Shown piece by piece: positions 24,193 to 36,177 of a stretch of DNA of 64,000 bases (its first letter is position 1; each line of letters opens with the position of its first letter). Source of the stretch: Anaspis maculata (Eukaryota; Arthropoda; Insecta; Coleoptera; Scraptiidae); NCBI GenBank assembly GCA_949128115.1, contig OX421961.1, positions 125,057,050 through 125,121,049 of the forward strand, given 5' to 3'. The notes beneath the pieces were generated by a model. The model made no database searches. It worked only from the letters and a program-made list of their open reading frames with translations, and was not told where the DNA came from. Both the position numbers and the translations under genes were made by a program.

Positions 24193-24804
24193 TCACGTTG
24201 AAAATATTTTTCTCTGTTCCACCATGAACCCTATACGTGCAAACCAAATTTGGTTGAAATAAATCAGACTGTTAAAAATAAATCGGGGGATCAAAAAAAA
24301 AAACAAAGTCAGGTACATAACAGATTTTTTATTGCTAACGTAACACACCGACTCGTGCAGGGCCTCTAGGAATCTTTTGATTTCCAGTCGAACAAGTTCA
24401 TCTATGTAGTAACATAATAGCCAACTAAGTAATTCACCATCGGCGGCGGGAAGGCCGCCCCCGACTTTTTCTTCCACCCATACCCCCAACTTCGGAGCAG
24501 CGTTAGCAAGTTGCAAACTCCCGAAGCCAAGAGATCCTATCGCTGGTCCATCCAGCGATTGTTACCACGCCATTCCTTTCCGCCAGCGCAAATGCGGGAG
24601 CGACTGAACCAGACGGTGACTATTGAGACCAGTAACCGATGCGGGATAGTTGCCAGGTCTCAGAACTTCACAGCTTAGAACTTGAAGTCCGCCTCCGATA
24701 ACTTGTTCAGTTTCAGGCGTTTCAGGGCTGAACCCGATCATGCGGTAATGCCACGTTATCATAATAAATTTCAGCAGTTCCCTCTCCAGGCTAGCCTCCC
24801 TCAA
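24193..24804 (-). other. Unassigned, weakly coding-like segment
   Basis: Minus-strand frames of about 80 codons (24804-24562) and 107 codons (24516-24193) are separated by a stop and a frame change. Composition is more protein-like than in the neighbours, with W-rich and charged text such as SWLLCYYIDELVRLEIK. I cannot name a family. It could be an old retroelement piece or an unrecognised exon. Confidence 0.2.
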
Positions 24805-25489
24805 AAGTTATTAATTATATAGGTACCTACTACCTCACCTTGTAGTTAGCGTATTAGTCCGCTGGCGAAAAAATTGCCAAGTTTTTCTTAACGAACATGA
24901 TATATTAACCTTAGGCACCTTATCGATTGACAGGAAGCACCGATGATGATGGTCATCGCAATTCCATCACGTCTTTCGCTTGAAACGAGCGACTATTTAT
25001 CGCGTAATTAATTTAGGACTAATTCTGTTACAGGGCCAAAGATGTCCTGAAGGGTCCGGGCCCCGTCTTTTATGTGTCCAAACTTCCATAACTCGAAGTG
25101 AAATTAGATGAAGACGAGGCCGGGCCGCCGGTTCGCCAACTTGCGTTCCCAAGGCAGAGGATATGGGAGAGAGTGCGTCTGATGGTCCGTCAGAAGCGGA
25201 AAATGAAAAGCAATCCTTTACGCTACGGCGGGCTTCCTTAGATGTGTCCAGGCGTGTTCTTGGAGGGCTCCCGACCAGCGCCAGCGTCTTCACATCAAAG
25301 CGAAACTGATCCGATAATTTACAAACAGAAGACCGATGCTGATGAAATCTTAATTACTGGGGCGCAGCAACATACAGACTGTAGTTTACTTGGTTGTTTC
25401 CTTAGACTATCGTTGTTTCTCTACGCATAGGTACACTAATAAAAATTATTGTACCGGATGTTTTTTTTTTCAGCGTCAATAGAAAATTA
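24805..25489. other. GC-richer unassigned region
   Basis: The segment 24990-25330 is richer in G+C than its surroundings, with no recognised domain or RNA gene. Confidence 0.3.
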
Positions 25490-25735
25490 CGCATATATGG
25501 CCGGTTTGTCTATCTCTGTCTGTCTGTCCGTGTAGAAATTAAGAAGTTGTACTCTTCTTCGGGGAATGAAGCTAGAGTCCTGGGACATTTTCCGATGGAT
25601 ATCTTAGGTCCTCAAGGGTGGCCAGTGGGCAGATTGGATTCCATGGTTGCGCCGCCATCTTGGGCGTCATATTGAAAGTTCTTTATCAGTGGAACGATTG
25701 TCATGAAACGTGAAACTCACTCTTGTTTAATACCC
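25490..25735. repeat. Fragment of GTCT-microsatellite repeat family
   Basis: It starts ATATGGCCGGTTTGTCTATCTC, then a short GTCT run, then GTGTAGAAATTAAGAAGTTG. It continues into GGCCAGTGGGCAGATTGGATT and GCCGCCATCTTGG. The same order recurs at 58000-58150 and 61500-61790. Confidence 0.55.
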
Positions 25736-25862
25736 TACCATTTAATTTTATTTCATTTTTTTTATTCAATGACAAATCTGCACTGAGATCTGCACGTCGC
25801 CTGGCAGACCGCCATAAATTTTTCCAATTTTTTCGAAAGACAATTGACAAGCTCATGTCATC

Positions 25863-26010
25863 AGCCTAAAGCCCCCCATCTGGCATGTAAGACAAAGTGA
25901 TTTTTAGCAACCTTATCAGCGTACATTAGACCTCAAGGGTTGAAATCATGTACCTTATAAAGTAGGTAAATTATGATGAGGCATCAACTCCCTGTCCATA
26001 AGAAGTGTGC
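25863..26010. repeat. Single arm related to fold-back family G
   Basis: AGCCTAAAGCCCCCCATCTG, CATGTAAGACAAAG, ACATTAGACCT and ATCATGTACCTTAT match the right arm of the repeat at 36178-37065. Confidence 0.6.
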
Positions 26011-26138
26011 CCTTTATTACGGCAAATTGGGATACAGGCAAACCGCCTTACGCAGTTGTACCTTAGAGGGGTCATTTCCATATAATTCAACAAATGGCAG
26101 AAATCATGAGATTTCAATGATATTTCTTTCTTATAATA

Positions 26139-26450
26139 GGGTGATTGCATGTAGAGGGAGTTTATGGCAAAATGTCAATATAGTGTCATTGTCATCTGTC
26201 AATTTTATTCATGTTGGAGCAACGTCAACCGGACTAGCTTCACTAAATACTGTCATTTTTACGTGTTTTGTTCACATACTGTTTTTTTTCGGCGTTAACG
26301 AGATCGAGATTGTAATTTCTAATCATTCCAACAATGCCTCACACCCGTTACACCCCAATGCAATTTCCTAACAAACGTCAAAACATAACTCGATCCTTGC
26401 GCTGCCTGCCGGTGATCAGGTGAACGAATTTCATGCATTCATCCTACTCT
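26139..26450. mobile_element. MITE, TIR GGGTGATTGCATG, copy 1
   Basis: The left end TAGGGTGATTGCATG is the same as at 39577, and its internal text matches the inverse of 39590-40082. The right end is less clear near ATGCATTCATCC. The interior contains CGTCAACCGGACTAG and CGAGATCGAGATTGTAATTTC. Non-coding. Confidence 0.6.
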
Positions 26451-26643
26451 GCCACTATAAAATTATTTTGAAATAAAAAAAAACTTAGTAGGGTTCGAAC
26501 TCGGGTTCGAAGGACCAATTTGACCATTTATGATTTCGAAAATGGAAGTCGAAGAATATTTTTATTGTTTTTTGTGGGTTTCGTCAAAGATTCCGTATAA
26601 ATCGTACTACTGTTTAGATCTATCCTTTTAGAGATCACCCTAT

Positions 26644-28847
26644 TAGGCCAGTCAAATAAGGAAAGCTGGAGGGAAAAAACTGTTGGAGTTTTGGAAATTT
26701 GACAGTTATGTCCGGTAAGGTGTACTGATAAACATACTAAAAGTCCCCAACTCTACCTATTGAGCTCGAGCCGCCATCTTGGAAAAATGGTCCTTCGATC
26801 CAGTTTTCTGCTTATATTGCGCGCTAATCATCAGAGATATTCAATTAGGTTCCATTAAAAATCAAGGCTATAAAATTGTCCACAAAAATTATTTCATACC
26901 GATTTTTCTCTCCTATCTGTTGATATTAATTAAATTAAATTAACAAGAAAAAAATTAAAAAAAGCGATTTTTTGCCTATGGCTAGAGATATTGTCTTCAA
27001 AATTTGTGAAGATGTTGGCAGTCTACATCAAAGCTAAACGTGACAGTTGAAATATAAAAAAAATTGCGAAAATATTTTTTAATTTTTTTTTTAAATTAAG
27101 CAAAAATTTGGTTTTCGAGCTTGACATTTCCAACAGGGCGGAGTAAAGGTTTCAATCAAACATCAATCAGTTTTGATATTTACATATTGTAAGACAAGAT
27201 TTCATCAGTATTGTGCCTTCACGAGCTTCTGGAATGCTCGATATGAATTAAACTAAAAGAATAATCGCTAAGTCCAAAAAGTGTTGTCGATTGGTTCTGA
27301 AGGAAACATTTCGAAACAAAAGACATCAGCAAAGGATATACAGAAGGTCCAAAGGTTATTCAACTGTATATGAGCCCCATATTGGTGTGCCTTATCCAAA
27401 ATAGTACAAAAGAATCAATCAAAATGTTAAAATCCACCCTGTATAACAAAAAGTAACGATACAAAATGGAAGTAGTAAAGCATACCTGGTGCAAAAAATA
27501 CAGCCTTCACATTGCTGAAAAAAAGAACAAAATTGATCGATTTATTTGAAAGTTATCAGTCCTCAAACTTGACTTTACAAATTTCAGCCAGTGAAATATG
27601 GAAAAGTAGAGAGAAGTAACTGTCGGAGTTTCAGAAATTTGACAGGGATGTTCGCTAAGGTGTACTAATAAACATACTAAAAGTCCCCGCCAGTACCTGT
27701 TGCGCTTAAGCCGCCATCTTGAAATAATGGTCCTTCGATCAAATTTATTACCATTTTTCCAAGATGGCGGCTCGAGCACAAGAGGTAGTGGCGGGGACTT
27801 TTAGTATGTTTATAAGTATACCTTAGCGAACATCCCTGTCAAATTTCTGAAACTCCGACAGTTACTTCTCTCTACTTTTCCGTATATCACTGGCTGAAAT
27901 TTGTAAAGTCAAGTTTGAGGACTAATAACTTTCAAATAAATCGATCAATTTTGTTCTTTTTCTCAGCAATGTAAAGGCTGTATTTTTGGCACCAGGTATG
28001 CTTTACTACTTCCATTTTGTATCGTTACTTTTTGTTATACAGGGTGGATTTAAACATTTTGATTGATTTTTTTCTACTATTTTGGATAAGGCATATCAAT
28101 ATGGGGCTCATATACAGTTGAATAACCTTTGGACCTCCTGTATATCCTTTGCTGATGTCTTTTGTTTCGAAATGTTTCCTTCATAACCAATCGACAACAC
28201 TTTTTGGACTTAGCTATTATTTTTTTAGTTTAATTCATATCGAGCATTCCAGAGGCTCGTGAAAGCACAATACTGATGAAATCTTGTCTTACAATATGTA
28301 AATATCAAAACTGATTTATGTTCGATTGAAACCTTTACTCCGCCCTGTTGGAAATGTCAAACTCGAAAATCAATATTTTGCTTAATTTGGAAAAAAAATC
28401 AAAAAATATTTTCGCAATTTTTTTTTCTATCTCAACTGTCACGTTTAGCTTTGATGTGGACTGCCAACATCTTCACAAATTTTGAAGACAATATCTTTAG
28501 CCATAGGCAAAAAATCGCTAATTTTTTGATTTTTTTTTGTCAAGTTAATTTTATTAATATCAACATATACGAGAAAAAAATCGGTATGAAACAATTTTTG
28601 TAGGCAATTTTATAGCCTTGATTTTTTATGAAACTTAATTGAATATCTCTGATGATTAGCGGAATATGAGCAGAAAATTGGATCGAAGGACCATTTTTCC
28701 AAGATGGCGGCTCAAGCTCAATGGGTAGAGTTGGGGACTTTTAGTATGTTCAACAGTACACCTTACCGGACATTACTGTCAAATTTCCAAAACTCCAACA
28801 GTTTTTTCCCTCAAACGGAAAAATTTGTTCTAATTTGACTGGCCTAT
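26644..28847. repeat. 2.2-kb fold-back inverted repeat
   Basis: The ends TAGGCCAGTCAAAT and ATTTGACTGGCCTA are inverse copies. Arms of about 1.08 kb mirror around 27745. They include a repeated GAGCCGCCATCTTGG box and an inner inverted pair ending in CCACCCTGTATAAC (27436) and GTTATACAGGGTGG (28048). The frame on the minus strand at 27507-27779 spans the centre and is not a gene. Confidence 0.85.
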
Positions 28848-28918
28848 ATAGGGTTAAATGAGAAACTTGTAACAGATGGCTTCTCATTCAGGTTACAAAC
28901 AATAACATACGGATTGGC

Positions 28919-28926
28919 TATATTTT
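28919..28926 (-). terminator. Polyadenylation signal overlapping the LRR stop codon
   Basis: On the minus strand the stop codon is embedded in CAAATAAAAT, so AATAAA overlaps TAA. The 3' UTR would then be very short unless another signal further down is used. Confidence 0.4.
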
Positions 28927-29857
28927 ATTTGTTTACAAACTTTGAAAAAATCCAAACAACAACGACACCACCAATATTCACTGAAAACAGCGGGACCAGA
29001 GCCGACGATCCTCCTTCTAGAAGTCGATAGAAGCAATATCCAGTAGCATTATAATCAGAATCACCGTTGTTGAATTCGTTCTCACACTTTTTGCTTATGG
29101 CGAACTTGCCAATCTCCGGAGCATGAGCCATAAATTCTCTCATCGTCACATTGTCAATTCCGGTGTTTAAAAGCGTAAACTGTTCCAAACTGGTCGCGTT
29201 CTCCAACGCATACCAAGGGAACTTCTTCAGCGGATTTAGGCTGAGATCCAATATTTTCAACGCAGGCACGTTCCGTAATCTTCCGTCGACCGTTTGGATT
29301 TTGTTCTTGACCAGTCTTATCATCCGCAGACGGTCAAGGCCGTCGAAGATGTCTAGGTCGAGGCTGGTGATCCCGCACTCGATGATGTCCAGTTCGATCA
29401 AGGCCGGCGGTAAATCGGGAAATTCGTTTACCGCCGGTTGTTCGTAGATGCGGAGGATTTCCAGATTGATCGCTTGGGAAAAAGCGTCTTTCGCGACCGT
29501 CCAGTCGTCCGAGATTTTCTGGGCAGCAAAGTAGACGAGACTGGGACAAGCACCGAACATTTCCGTGGTCAATTTGGGCAGCCTTCCTGCATTTTGTTGC
29601 ATCGTTACATGAGTGAAGCTTGCGTGGCAAAGGTTCCCGTTATCGATTTGATCGAGGGAGACGTGTTGGTATGATATTGTCAAATACCTGAAGTCGCTAC
29701 CATTTGGAAACTTTCCCGTCCAGAGATATCCATTTGTGTAGTAATCCAACTCGGAGGTTGAGGTATGAATGGCAGCTTCTGATGTGTCCTCGTGTATACC
29801 CCGCCAACAATATACGGGAATGAACAGCAACGCAAAAAGCAGCAAGAAAATCTTCAT
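28925..29857 (-). CDS. Secreted leucine-rich repeat protein, probably membrane-tethered
   Basis: A single open frame of 310 codons on the minus strand. It starts with a clear signal peptide (MKIFLLLFALLFIPVYCW). The frame stays open 18 codons further upstream, but the ATG at 29857 places the hydrophobic core correctly and is preferred. The mature part has leucine-rich repeats at about residues 150-250 (LDIIECGITSLDL, LRMIRLVKNKI, LKILDLSLNPLKKFP). N-glycosylation sites include NGS, NAT and NVT, and Cys residues near the C-terminus could form a cap. It ends with GGSSA followed by a hydrophobic stretch (VVVVWIF), which looks like a GPI-attachment signal or a single membrane anchor. LRR ectodomains usually bind proteins at the cell surface, and the ligand here is unknown. 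No neighbouring gene suggests its pathway. Confidence 0.85.
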   Translation of the reverse strand: MKIFLLLFALLFIPVYCWRGIHEDTSEAAIHTSTSELDYYTNGYLWTGKFPNGSDFRYLTISYQHVSLDQIDNGNLCHASFTHVTMQQNAGRLPKLTTEMFGACPSLVYFAAQKISDDWTVAKDAFSQAINLEILRIYEQPAVNEFPDLPPALIELDIIECGITSLDLDIFDGLDRLRMIRLVKNKIQTVDGRLRNVPALKILDLSLNPLKKFPWYALENATSLEQFTLLNTGIDNVTMREFMAHAPEIGKFAISKKCENEFNNGDSDYNATGYCFYRLLEGGSSALVPLFSVNIGGVVVVWIFSKFVNK

Positions 29858-30780
29858 GGTTTTCACAGAGAAAGTGGCTGGAAGGAAGCGAAAAGCTGGC
29901 ACTATTGACACAACCCCAACTGTTATTATTATAGGTATTCGTAATTTGAATACTTACATAGCTATACCTTCCACAGCACGTCGTCATCACAAATAATAAT
30001 GCACAAAAGGTTATCACACCATGCTATTTTTGTGGGTGTTTATTTTGAAAACCTTGAAGTGTAAACAACTATAGCAGTCTATACACTAGTAGCCAAAAGT
30101 TGCGAAAATCATTCAAAAACAGTCAGTTTCTCAATTCAAATTGTATACACTTCGTGAATGCCTAATCTATAAGAATAACTTGTTTCTACAGTTCCGGAGA
30201 TCTTCAAGTTTTGGAAGCAAACTACCTTCCTCAAGCACAATCATACGCTCGTAACTTAAATTCAAAATTCTGATCAAAATCCAACATTCTTTCAGTGGCA
30301 AGTATACCTGTTTTGTGAAAAATCGTAGAAATACTGTCAGAATCACTTGTATAAATTGCGTAATAGTAGATATATTATCATACCGGATGATCATTTGAAA
30401 ACTATCCATCTGCAATAACTCCCGATTCCTAGTGGAGATGTCTTCGAGCAAAAACAGGCCGATTTTTATATCGAGGGGGACATCTAAAACCTACATTGGC
30501 AACTTTGATATTTCAAATGACACCACCTATTTTGCGACACATCAAATTGAACAGAATTCAATTCTCCTCGGATTCTCGTTCTGAGGAAATTCAATATTCT
30601 TGACCTCTCAACCCTCTTCAATGCAGTCAACGTCATCCGACGAAAAGCAAAGGAATGGATGGAAATTTTTGTATGAGACGTCCCTTCGGGTAGGAAGTTA
30701 GAATTTGAGAAGAAGTATGAACAATTGAGATATTTTCCTCAAAAAAAGGCTTCATTTTGAATTCCATAATTTGAGCTCGG
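29858..30780. other. Upstream region of the LRR gene
   Basis: It should contain the promoter and 5' UTR of the minus-strand LRR gene. I see no decisive TATA or initiator element. The rest is AT-rich with no supported gene. Confidence 0.35.
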
Positions 30781-30940
30781 TTTCGATAACCCAGGCCGGT
30801 TTTACATTCTCAACAGGGAAATTCTCGGGGAATTGAAAACAAAATTGTTGGAAACTATTTGGGAACCAGTTAGTTACCTCTTGTTTAAAAATAAATTGGT
30901 AAAAATCGGTTTACGAGTTTACCTAGGGCAGAGTTCTTAT
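30781..30940. repeat. Single unit related to the 140-bp tandem repeat
   Basis: It has the same theme as 9521-9905: CAGGCCGGTTTTACATTCTC, GGGAAATTCTCGGGGAATTG, TTGGAAACTATTTGGGAACC and AAAATCGGT. Confidence 0.45.
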
Positions 30941-30959
30941 TATTTGCACTTCAGAGCCC

Positions 30960-31350
30960 CAAACGAGAGGGGGGCTCAGTGAGGCTCCAAGAGACACCGG
31001 TGGATACCAGACAACCTATAAGGCTTCAACCAACCCAAGGAAACACAAGGTGTCGCTTTGGCCTGAATCAGCAATATCTGATAGTCACAAGTGGGGGCCT
31101 CCATCAGGTCTTTGAACGGCATCAGGAATAAGACACCAGGGGGCCCTTGTACCGAATCATACAAAGGAACACATTATTACAGCTTGAACGTACACGGCGC
31201 CAACGGGATGGGCATAATGAAGTTGCTAAAGCTACAGAAAACACAAGGGGGTATTTACGGAGTTCCAAAACGATACTTGAAGACACAAAGGATCGGGGCG
31301 CACTGTTGCCTTAAACGATACAAGAAAACACACCGAGATCGGCATCTATA
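30960..31350. repeat. Degenerate short-period repeat
   Basis: Loosely repeated text such as AAACACAAGG, AAAACACAAG, AAGACACAAAGG and AAAACACACCGAG recurs at about 55-60-base spacing. No coding function is evident. Confidence 0.35.
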
Positions 31351-33007
31351 ACCATTTTGTGACTCTGACATAGACACGTCAATGTTACAAAAACTTACCG
31401 GTTTGGTTGCTAAGGAAATTAAATAGGCCAAAAGTCGAGCGAACAGGCAAGCCCGGCTGAAATCGGCCAGGTCAAATTTTGAAAATTCATAGCGCCCGTC
31501 TTGTGAATGATGGGAAACTGCAACTGCAGTATTGATTTGATTCTTTGGTTGTGTTGCTTCCTGCTAAATTTGGCCCTTATCCATAGGATAGATTTGGAAT
31601 AATTAAATGGTAAAGTTTTGAACTATGACATTTTTTTTAAATTTGATAAATGACAGATGGACAAAAAAATTCAACAGCTTCGAATAGCTTTTTGAGGGCC
31701 TTCAGATGACATACTGCAAGTCAAGTTCCACGATGTAAAACATCTGTCATTCTTTGATAGTGACATTTCGGTTTGACAGATGACAGCAAAAAACTAATGG
31801 GCTCTTTCCAGGGACCAACAATGTCGGTATACCGAATTTCAAATCGATCGGATCAACGTTGTAATCGGCTGTAATCGTAGCAGATTACAGACACACAGAC
31901 ACACGCACAGACAGACATCGCTCCAAAAATGTTCTTAATCGTCTTGAGGGACCTCAAAATAAATATATCTGTCTTCATCTGAAAAAAAATTTTAGCGCGT
32001 TGACAATACTCCCCCTCCTCGTTGGGTGGTGGGTCGGGGAAATAAAAGTGGGCCCAAAAAACCTGTTTTTCTTGCATAACCAGATCAAACCTGCTTGTGT
32101 TGTAATTTCAACGCCAGATTCAAATTCAGAAGGCGGGATTTAGTAAGAAACGATATCAAGCACGTCAATATACGTCCTAATTTGGCAGAAAATGAAAATC
32201 GTGGAAACAACCTTAAATAGTCCCCCCAAGGCCCTCCGGTTGAAAATGGGGGGTGAATAAACACCCCAAAAATCTCGGAATAAATCACAGAATTGAAAAA
32301 AAAATGGATTTGGCTTCTCTCATGAAAAACAAGTAAATCACCCAGAGGGCCCCAAAAACCCCCCTCTCAGCCCCTCCTGGGTGAAATCCCAGAATGCCTC
32401 CCACCCTCAAAAATTTTCTTTTTCATCGTCGAACACGAAAATAACTTGACCCTGGCTTTTACTCAAGATGCACGATTCGACATTAAAATTGCAATAAGCT
32501 GCCGAACAATTGGCATATGGCCAGTTCTTATCCGGATATACGCAGGCATGTACTTACCTTCCTTTCTTGTCCTTCCCGCCTTGGGTCCTTGGGTCCTCTT
32601 CCAGGACCTGTGAAATATTGAACTGAATGACGGGATCTATGGCTACAAGAGCCCAACACATCTGTTTTGATGAAACACAATATGTTTAGAGAAACGAAGT
32701 CAGTTGTTCAAACTGAAAACCACCACCTGCTGCAATTCACTATTCACTCATCACTGTCTATGCTATTCACTACAATTAGGTATGTGGCACAACGAACATG
32801 TAAATAGTCTTGCAGTAGTCAGTACCTGCACTTTGCAATGAGCCAAAAGCAGTCACTCCGATCACTTCACAGTTCGAAGGAGGAAACACCGCGAAGTAAG
32901 TATAATTGATCAGTACCTATGTGGGTTGAGGGTTGAGGGAGGGATTAGGGTTAGGGATTAGAAATAAGAAAGGAGCTAAGTGCTTCCTCATTCCCCAACA
33001 GGGGATC
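31351..33007. other. Unassigned stretch
   Basis: It contains a short microsatellite-like run, CAGACACACAGACACACGCACAGACAGACA (about 31887-31916), of the kind found in the other GTCT-bearing repeats. No gene is recognised. The GGGTTGAGGGTTGAGGG and GGGATTAGGGTTAGGG text at 32930-32960 is too short to be telomeric. Confidence 0.35.
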
Positions 33008-33810
33008 GTCACTTACGTCATCAAGATGGCGGCCTATGGCGCGAAATAGAGAATAAAGTATCCTGACAACCGCCACTTTCCCCATATGACTCAATGGCTC
33101 AATGCTAATGCGAAATGCTTTCATTCAAATTCTACGCTATTTTGACGGAAACGTATGCTTGCAGACGCTTGCTCATGCTTTTATCTGTATACATCTGAAA
33201 AATTATTGAAGATTTCGTCATAACAAGACATAGAATAATTATTTTAGGTGAACGTGTAGTGCAAGTTTGAGGCACAGTTTAATTCGCGCACGTCTCACTA
33301 GGTGGCCCTTGTGTCGACGAAAACTGTCACTCATTGTCGACTGAAAACTGATTTTTATACTTGGAATCACTTCAGAACACAGAAAAACTTCTTGCAACGT
33401 TAGATACTAGGCGCGGGAAGCTGTAAAATGAGTAAAATGACCGAATAAATCGTTGACGGTTTGGTTGACAGCATGACAGCAGCGAAAAGTGACAGTTTTC
33501 ATCGACACAAGGGCCACCTAGTGAGGAATGCGCGAACTAAACCGTGCCTCAAGCGCGCACAACACGTTCACAAAAAATAATTATTCTACACGTCTTGTTA
33601 TGGAGAAATCTTCAATAATTTTGAGATGTCTACAGATAACAGCATAAGCAATAAGCGTCTGCAAGCATACGTTTCCGTCAAAATAACGTAGAATTTAAAT
33701 GAAAGCATTTCGCATTAGCATTGAGTCATATGGGGAGAGTGGCGGTTTTTAGGATACTCTTATTTCGCGCCATCTTCCTCCAAGGTCACACTTCGTGACG
33801 TCATGTGACG
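33008..33810. repeat. Fold-back inverted repeat, 0.8 kb
   Basis: Arms of about 330 bp mirror each other. Landmarks are GCGCGAAATA with TATTTCGCGC, CTAGGTGGCCCTTGTGTCGA with TCGACACAAGGGCCACCTAG, and AAGCATACGTTTCCGTCAAA inverted. The loop is about 33330-33480. Confidence 0.8.
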
Positions 33811-34442
33811 ATACCCTACTGTCGCTGTCAGTAAGTAGAGTTGCTAAGCACTGTTGTCATGTCTCATTATTTGAATCGTCATCATCATTCTCATGATCTC
33901 GTTAACAGCGAGCGCGTCCATTGTGTTTGGGCCTTCAATAGTTAGAGCAACGTTGACCTGACTTCTGATTGCAACCGTTGCAACCGCGAAAATATAACTT
34001 TAAAGAAAAGCCATTGTAATTTTCTATCATTGGTAGATGACGTCACGGTACGAGCAACTATAGGTCGCGGGAACAAAAATGGCGTGCTAAGATGGGCATA
34101 TGATGATGTTATTTTCACTAGTACGTACTTGTTGATACAATTTTCTTCAGTTGTTAAGTTGTGATAAATATATAGATAATTTATTGAACAATTTGTCGCT
34201 TTATCATAAAAATTAATGTGCTAAACTCAAGATTTAACTGAGTAATGTCAAAAACAAGCGAATCTCTACAGCGGTACTTTGGCACCCCCTCAGGCGCAAA
34301 CGCGGGCAAGAAGCTGGCAAGAGGCGCTTCGTTCTCGGCTTCGATGTGCCGGCGTGCCTGCAACGTTGCCAAAGCGGGTGCCAGGGTGACGGTTATGTTT
34401 CCGCGACCTATTGAAATCAGCTCTGCAGCGGACAAACAGGTC
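33811..34442. other. Unassigned stretch
   Basis: No gene is recognised. There is a short open frame on both strands near 34200-34500, without a domain. Confidence 0.3.
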
Positions 34443-34707
34443 CACAAACAGGTCTCCAAAGTTGGTTTTGTAAAACAGTTTTTTTTGCCCAACTCTTATT
34501 GAACTGTTCAACCGATTTTATTCAAATTCGAATTGAAGTTCACTGAAACAGCCTGTTCCAAACAGGTCTCTATTGAACAATAATAACGCATTTCATCAAA
34601 CATTTTTAGGGACGAAAATAATAGGGGGGACCTTCCCCCTTTTTCCCCTATTTTTTACCCCTCTGAATTTTTTGGGGAATGGTCCCAATTTTTGAACTGT
34701 ACGTACT

Positions 34708-35520
34708 GTGGCGGCTCTCATGTAAGCATGTGGCGAGGGAACTGTTGTCTCCCCGATAGCTTAGTGGTCAGAGTATCCATCCGGCAAATGGAAGACCTAG
34801 GTTCGAGTCCCGGTCAGGGCAGACACTTTTTCTCCGTCACATCGCGCCATAAATGGTGACCCCGAACAAAAGCAGCACGCACGCAACATGCAACTCAGGC
34901 AAAGAGGTACAAAGCAAGCAACGAACAAATAAACAGCACCGCCACTTCCCTGTCCTACGTCCACCCACGTCCTACCCGTCGCCCTAGGTGGGGGGTACTG
35001 AACAACGGTCATCCATAAGTACGGCGAACGCAGGGGTACATACGAGACGAACGACGTCTCTGGAGGGGGAGTACTGTGGCGGCTCTCATGTGGGCATGTG
35101 GCGGGGGAACTGCTGTCTCCCCGATAGCTTAGTGGTCAGAGTATCCATCCGGCAAATGGAAGACCCGGGTTTGAGTCCCGGTCAGGGCAGACACTTTTTC
35201 GCGACGGATAGGACGTGGGTGGACGTAGGGCAGAGAAGTAGCGGGGCTGTTTACTTGTTTGTTGCTTGCTCTGTACCTCTTTGCCTTCTGCATGTACGTC
35301 GTTGCTTGCTTTGTACCTGTTTGTTTGAGTTGCATGTTGCGTGCGTGTTGCTTTTGTTTGGGGTCACCATTTATGGCGCGATGTGACGGAGAAAAAGTGT
35401 CTGCCTTGACCGGGACTCGAACCCGGGTGTTCCATTTGCCGGATGGATACTCTGACCACTAAGCTATCGGGGAGACAACAGTTCCTCCGCCACATGCCCA
35501 TATGAGAGCCGCCACAGTAC
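34708..35520. mobile_element. Cluster of three tRNA-derived SINE copies, two of them head-to-head
   Basis: Each copy begins TACTGTGGCGGCTCTCAT and carries a tRNA-like head with TAGCTTAGTGGTCAGAG and GGTTCGAGTCCCGG (box A and box B). Heads lie at 34751-34821 (+), 35119-35189 (+) and 35402-35472 (-). Copies 1 and 3 share a long body with ATCGCGCCATAAATGGTGAC. Copy 2 is cut just after its head and joins the tail end of the inverted copy 3. The cluster is bounded by GTAC on both sides and splits a family C arm. Confidence 0.75.
34751..34821 (+). other. tRNA-like SINE head (copy 1)
   Basis: The 71-nt stretch has A and B box sequence and 6 of 7 acceptor-stem pairs. The same head in three copies, with a shared downstream body, marks a SINE rather than a working tRNA gene. 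Confidence 0.6.
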
Positions 35521-36177
35521 AATTTAGAGAAAAAAGTTACTTCTGCAAAATTTTGATCAGACACTCCATTTTCGAGATACATAAATGTGTTTGAAACTTT
35601 GAATAACATCTCAAAATCGCCACTTCCCAGGGCCCAAATCTTTTTTTTCTGAAAAACTTTATATTTCTCAGCAAAAATGGTGGTTTATTAACCTAAAACA
35701 CCTAGAATTCTTATTTCAGTTGAGGTATCTTGAATTCTTGAGTTTTCTTGAATTTAAATTTTTAAGGCCTTTGAAAGTGGTGTTTTTGAGATGTTTTCCG
35801 AAGTTCCAAACCCAAATCCAAATATCTCAAAATTGAAGCCTTCAATCAAAATTTTGCGAGAGTAGGTAACTTTTTTCCTCTAAACTGAATGTAGAATTCA
35901 AAAATTGAAACTATTTTCAAAAATATCCATGGTGGTGAAAAATAGGAGAAAACGGGGAAGGGTACCCCCTCTTATCTTCGCCCCTAAAAATATTTGATGC
36001 AATGCGTTATTATTGTTCAATGGAGACCTATTTGAGTAAACTTTGGTTCAAATTTGAATTAGGTAAATCCGAGGGTAAATCGGTTTAACGGTTCAAAAGT
36101 TATGCAAAAAAACTGTTTTGGAAAAACAACTTTGAAGGCCTGTTTCTCCGTTGTTACGTTTGCGAGGATATTTTCAC

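Larger units (their letters stand above)
34443..36146. repeat. Fold-back inverted repeat, family C, copy 2
   Basis: Left arm CAAACAGGTCTCCAAAGTTG is mirrored by CAACTTTGAAGGCCTGTTTC. The inner text GTTCAACCGATTTTATTCAA, TCGCCCCTA and TCGAAATC-like blocks match family C copies at 16720 and 55055. A SINE cluster (34708-35520) interrupts the left arm. Confidence 0.75.

Noticed and set aside
29697..30017. 106-codon frame opposite in phase to the LRR gene
   Set aside because: It overlaps the LRR coding start on the same strand in another frame and has no domain. The LRR frame is clearly the real one.
32930..32970. GGGTTAGGG-like text as telomeric repeat
   Set aside because: Only two imperfect units are present, and most insects use TTAGG. 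It is too short to mean anything.
34751..35472. Three tRNA genes
   Set aside because: The stem pairing is imperfect and all three share a long non-tRNA body, so they are SINE heads.
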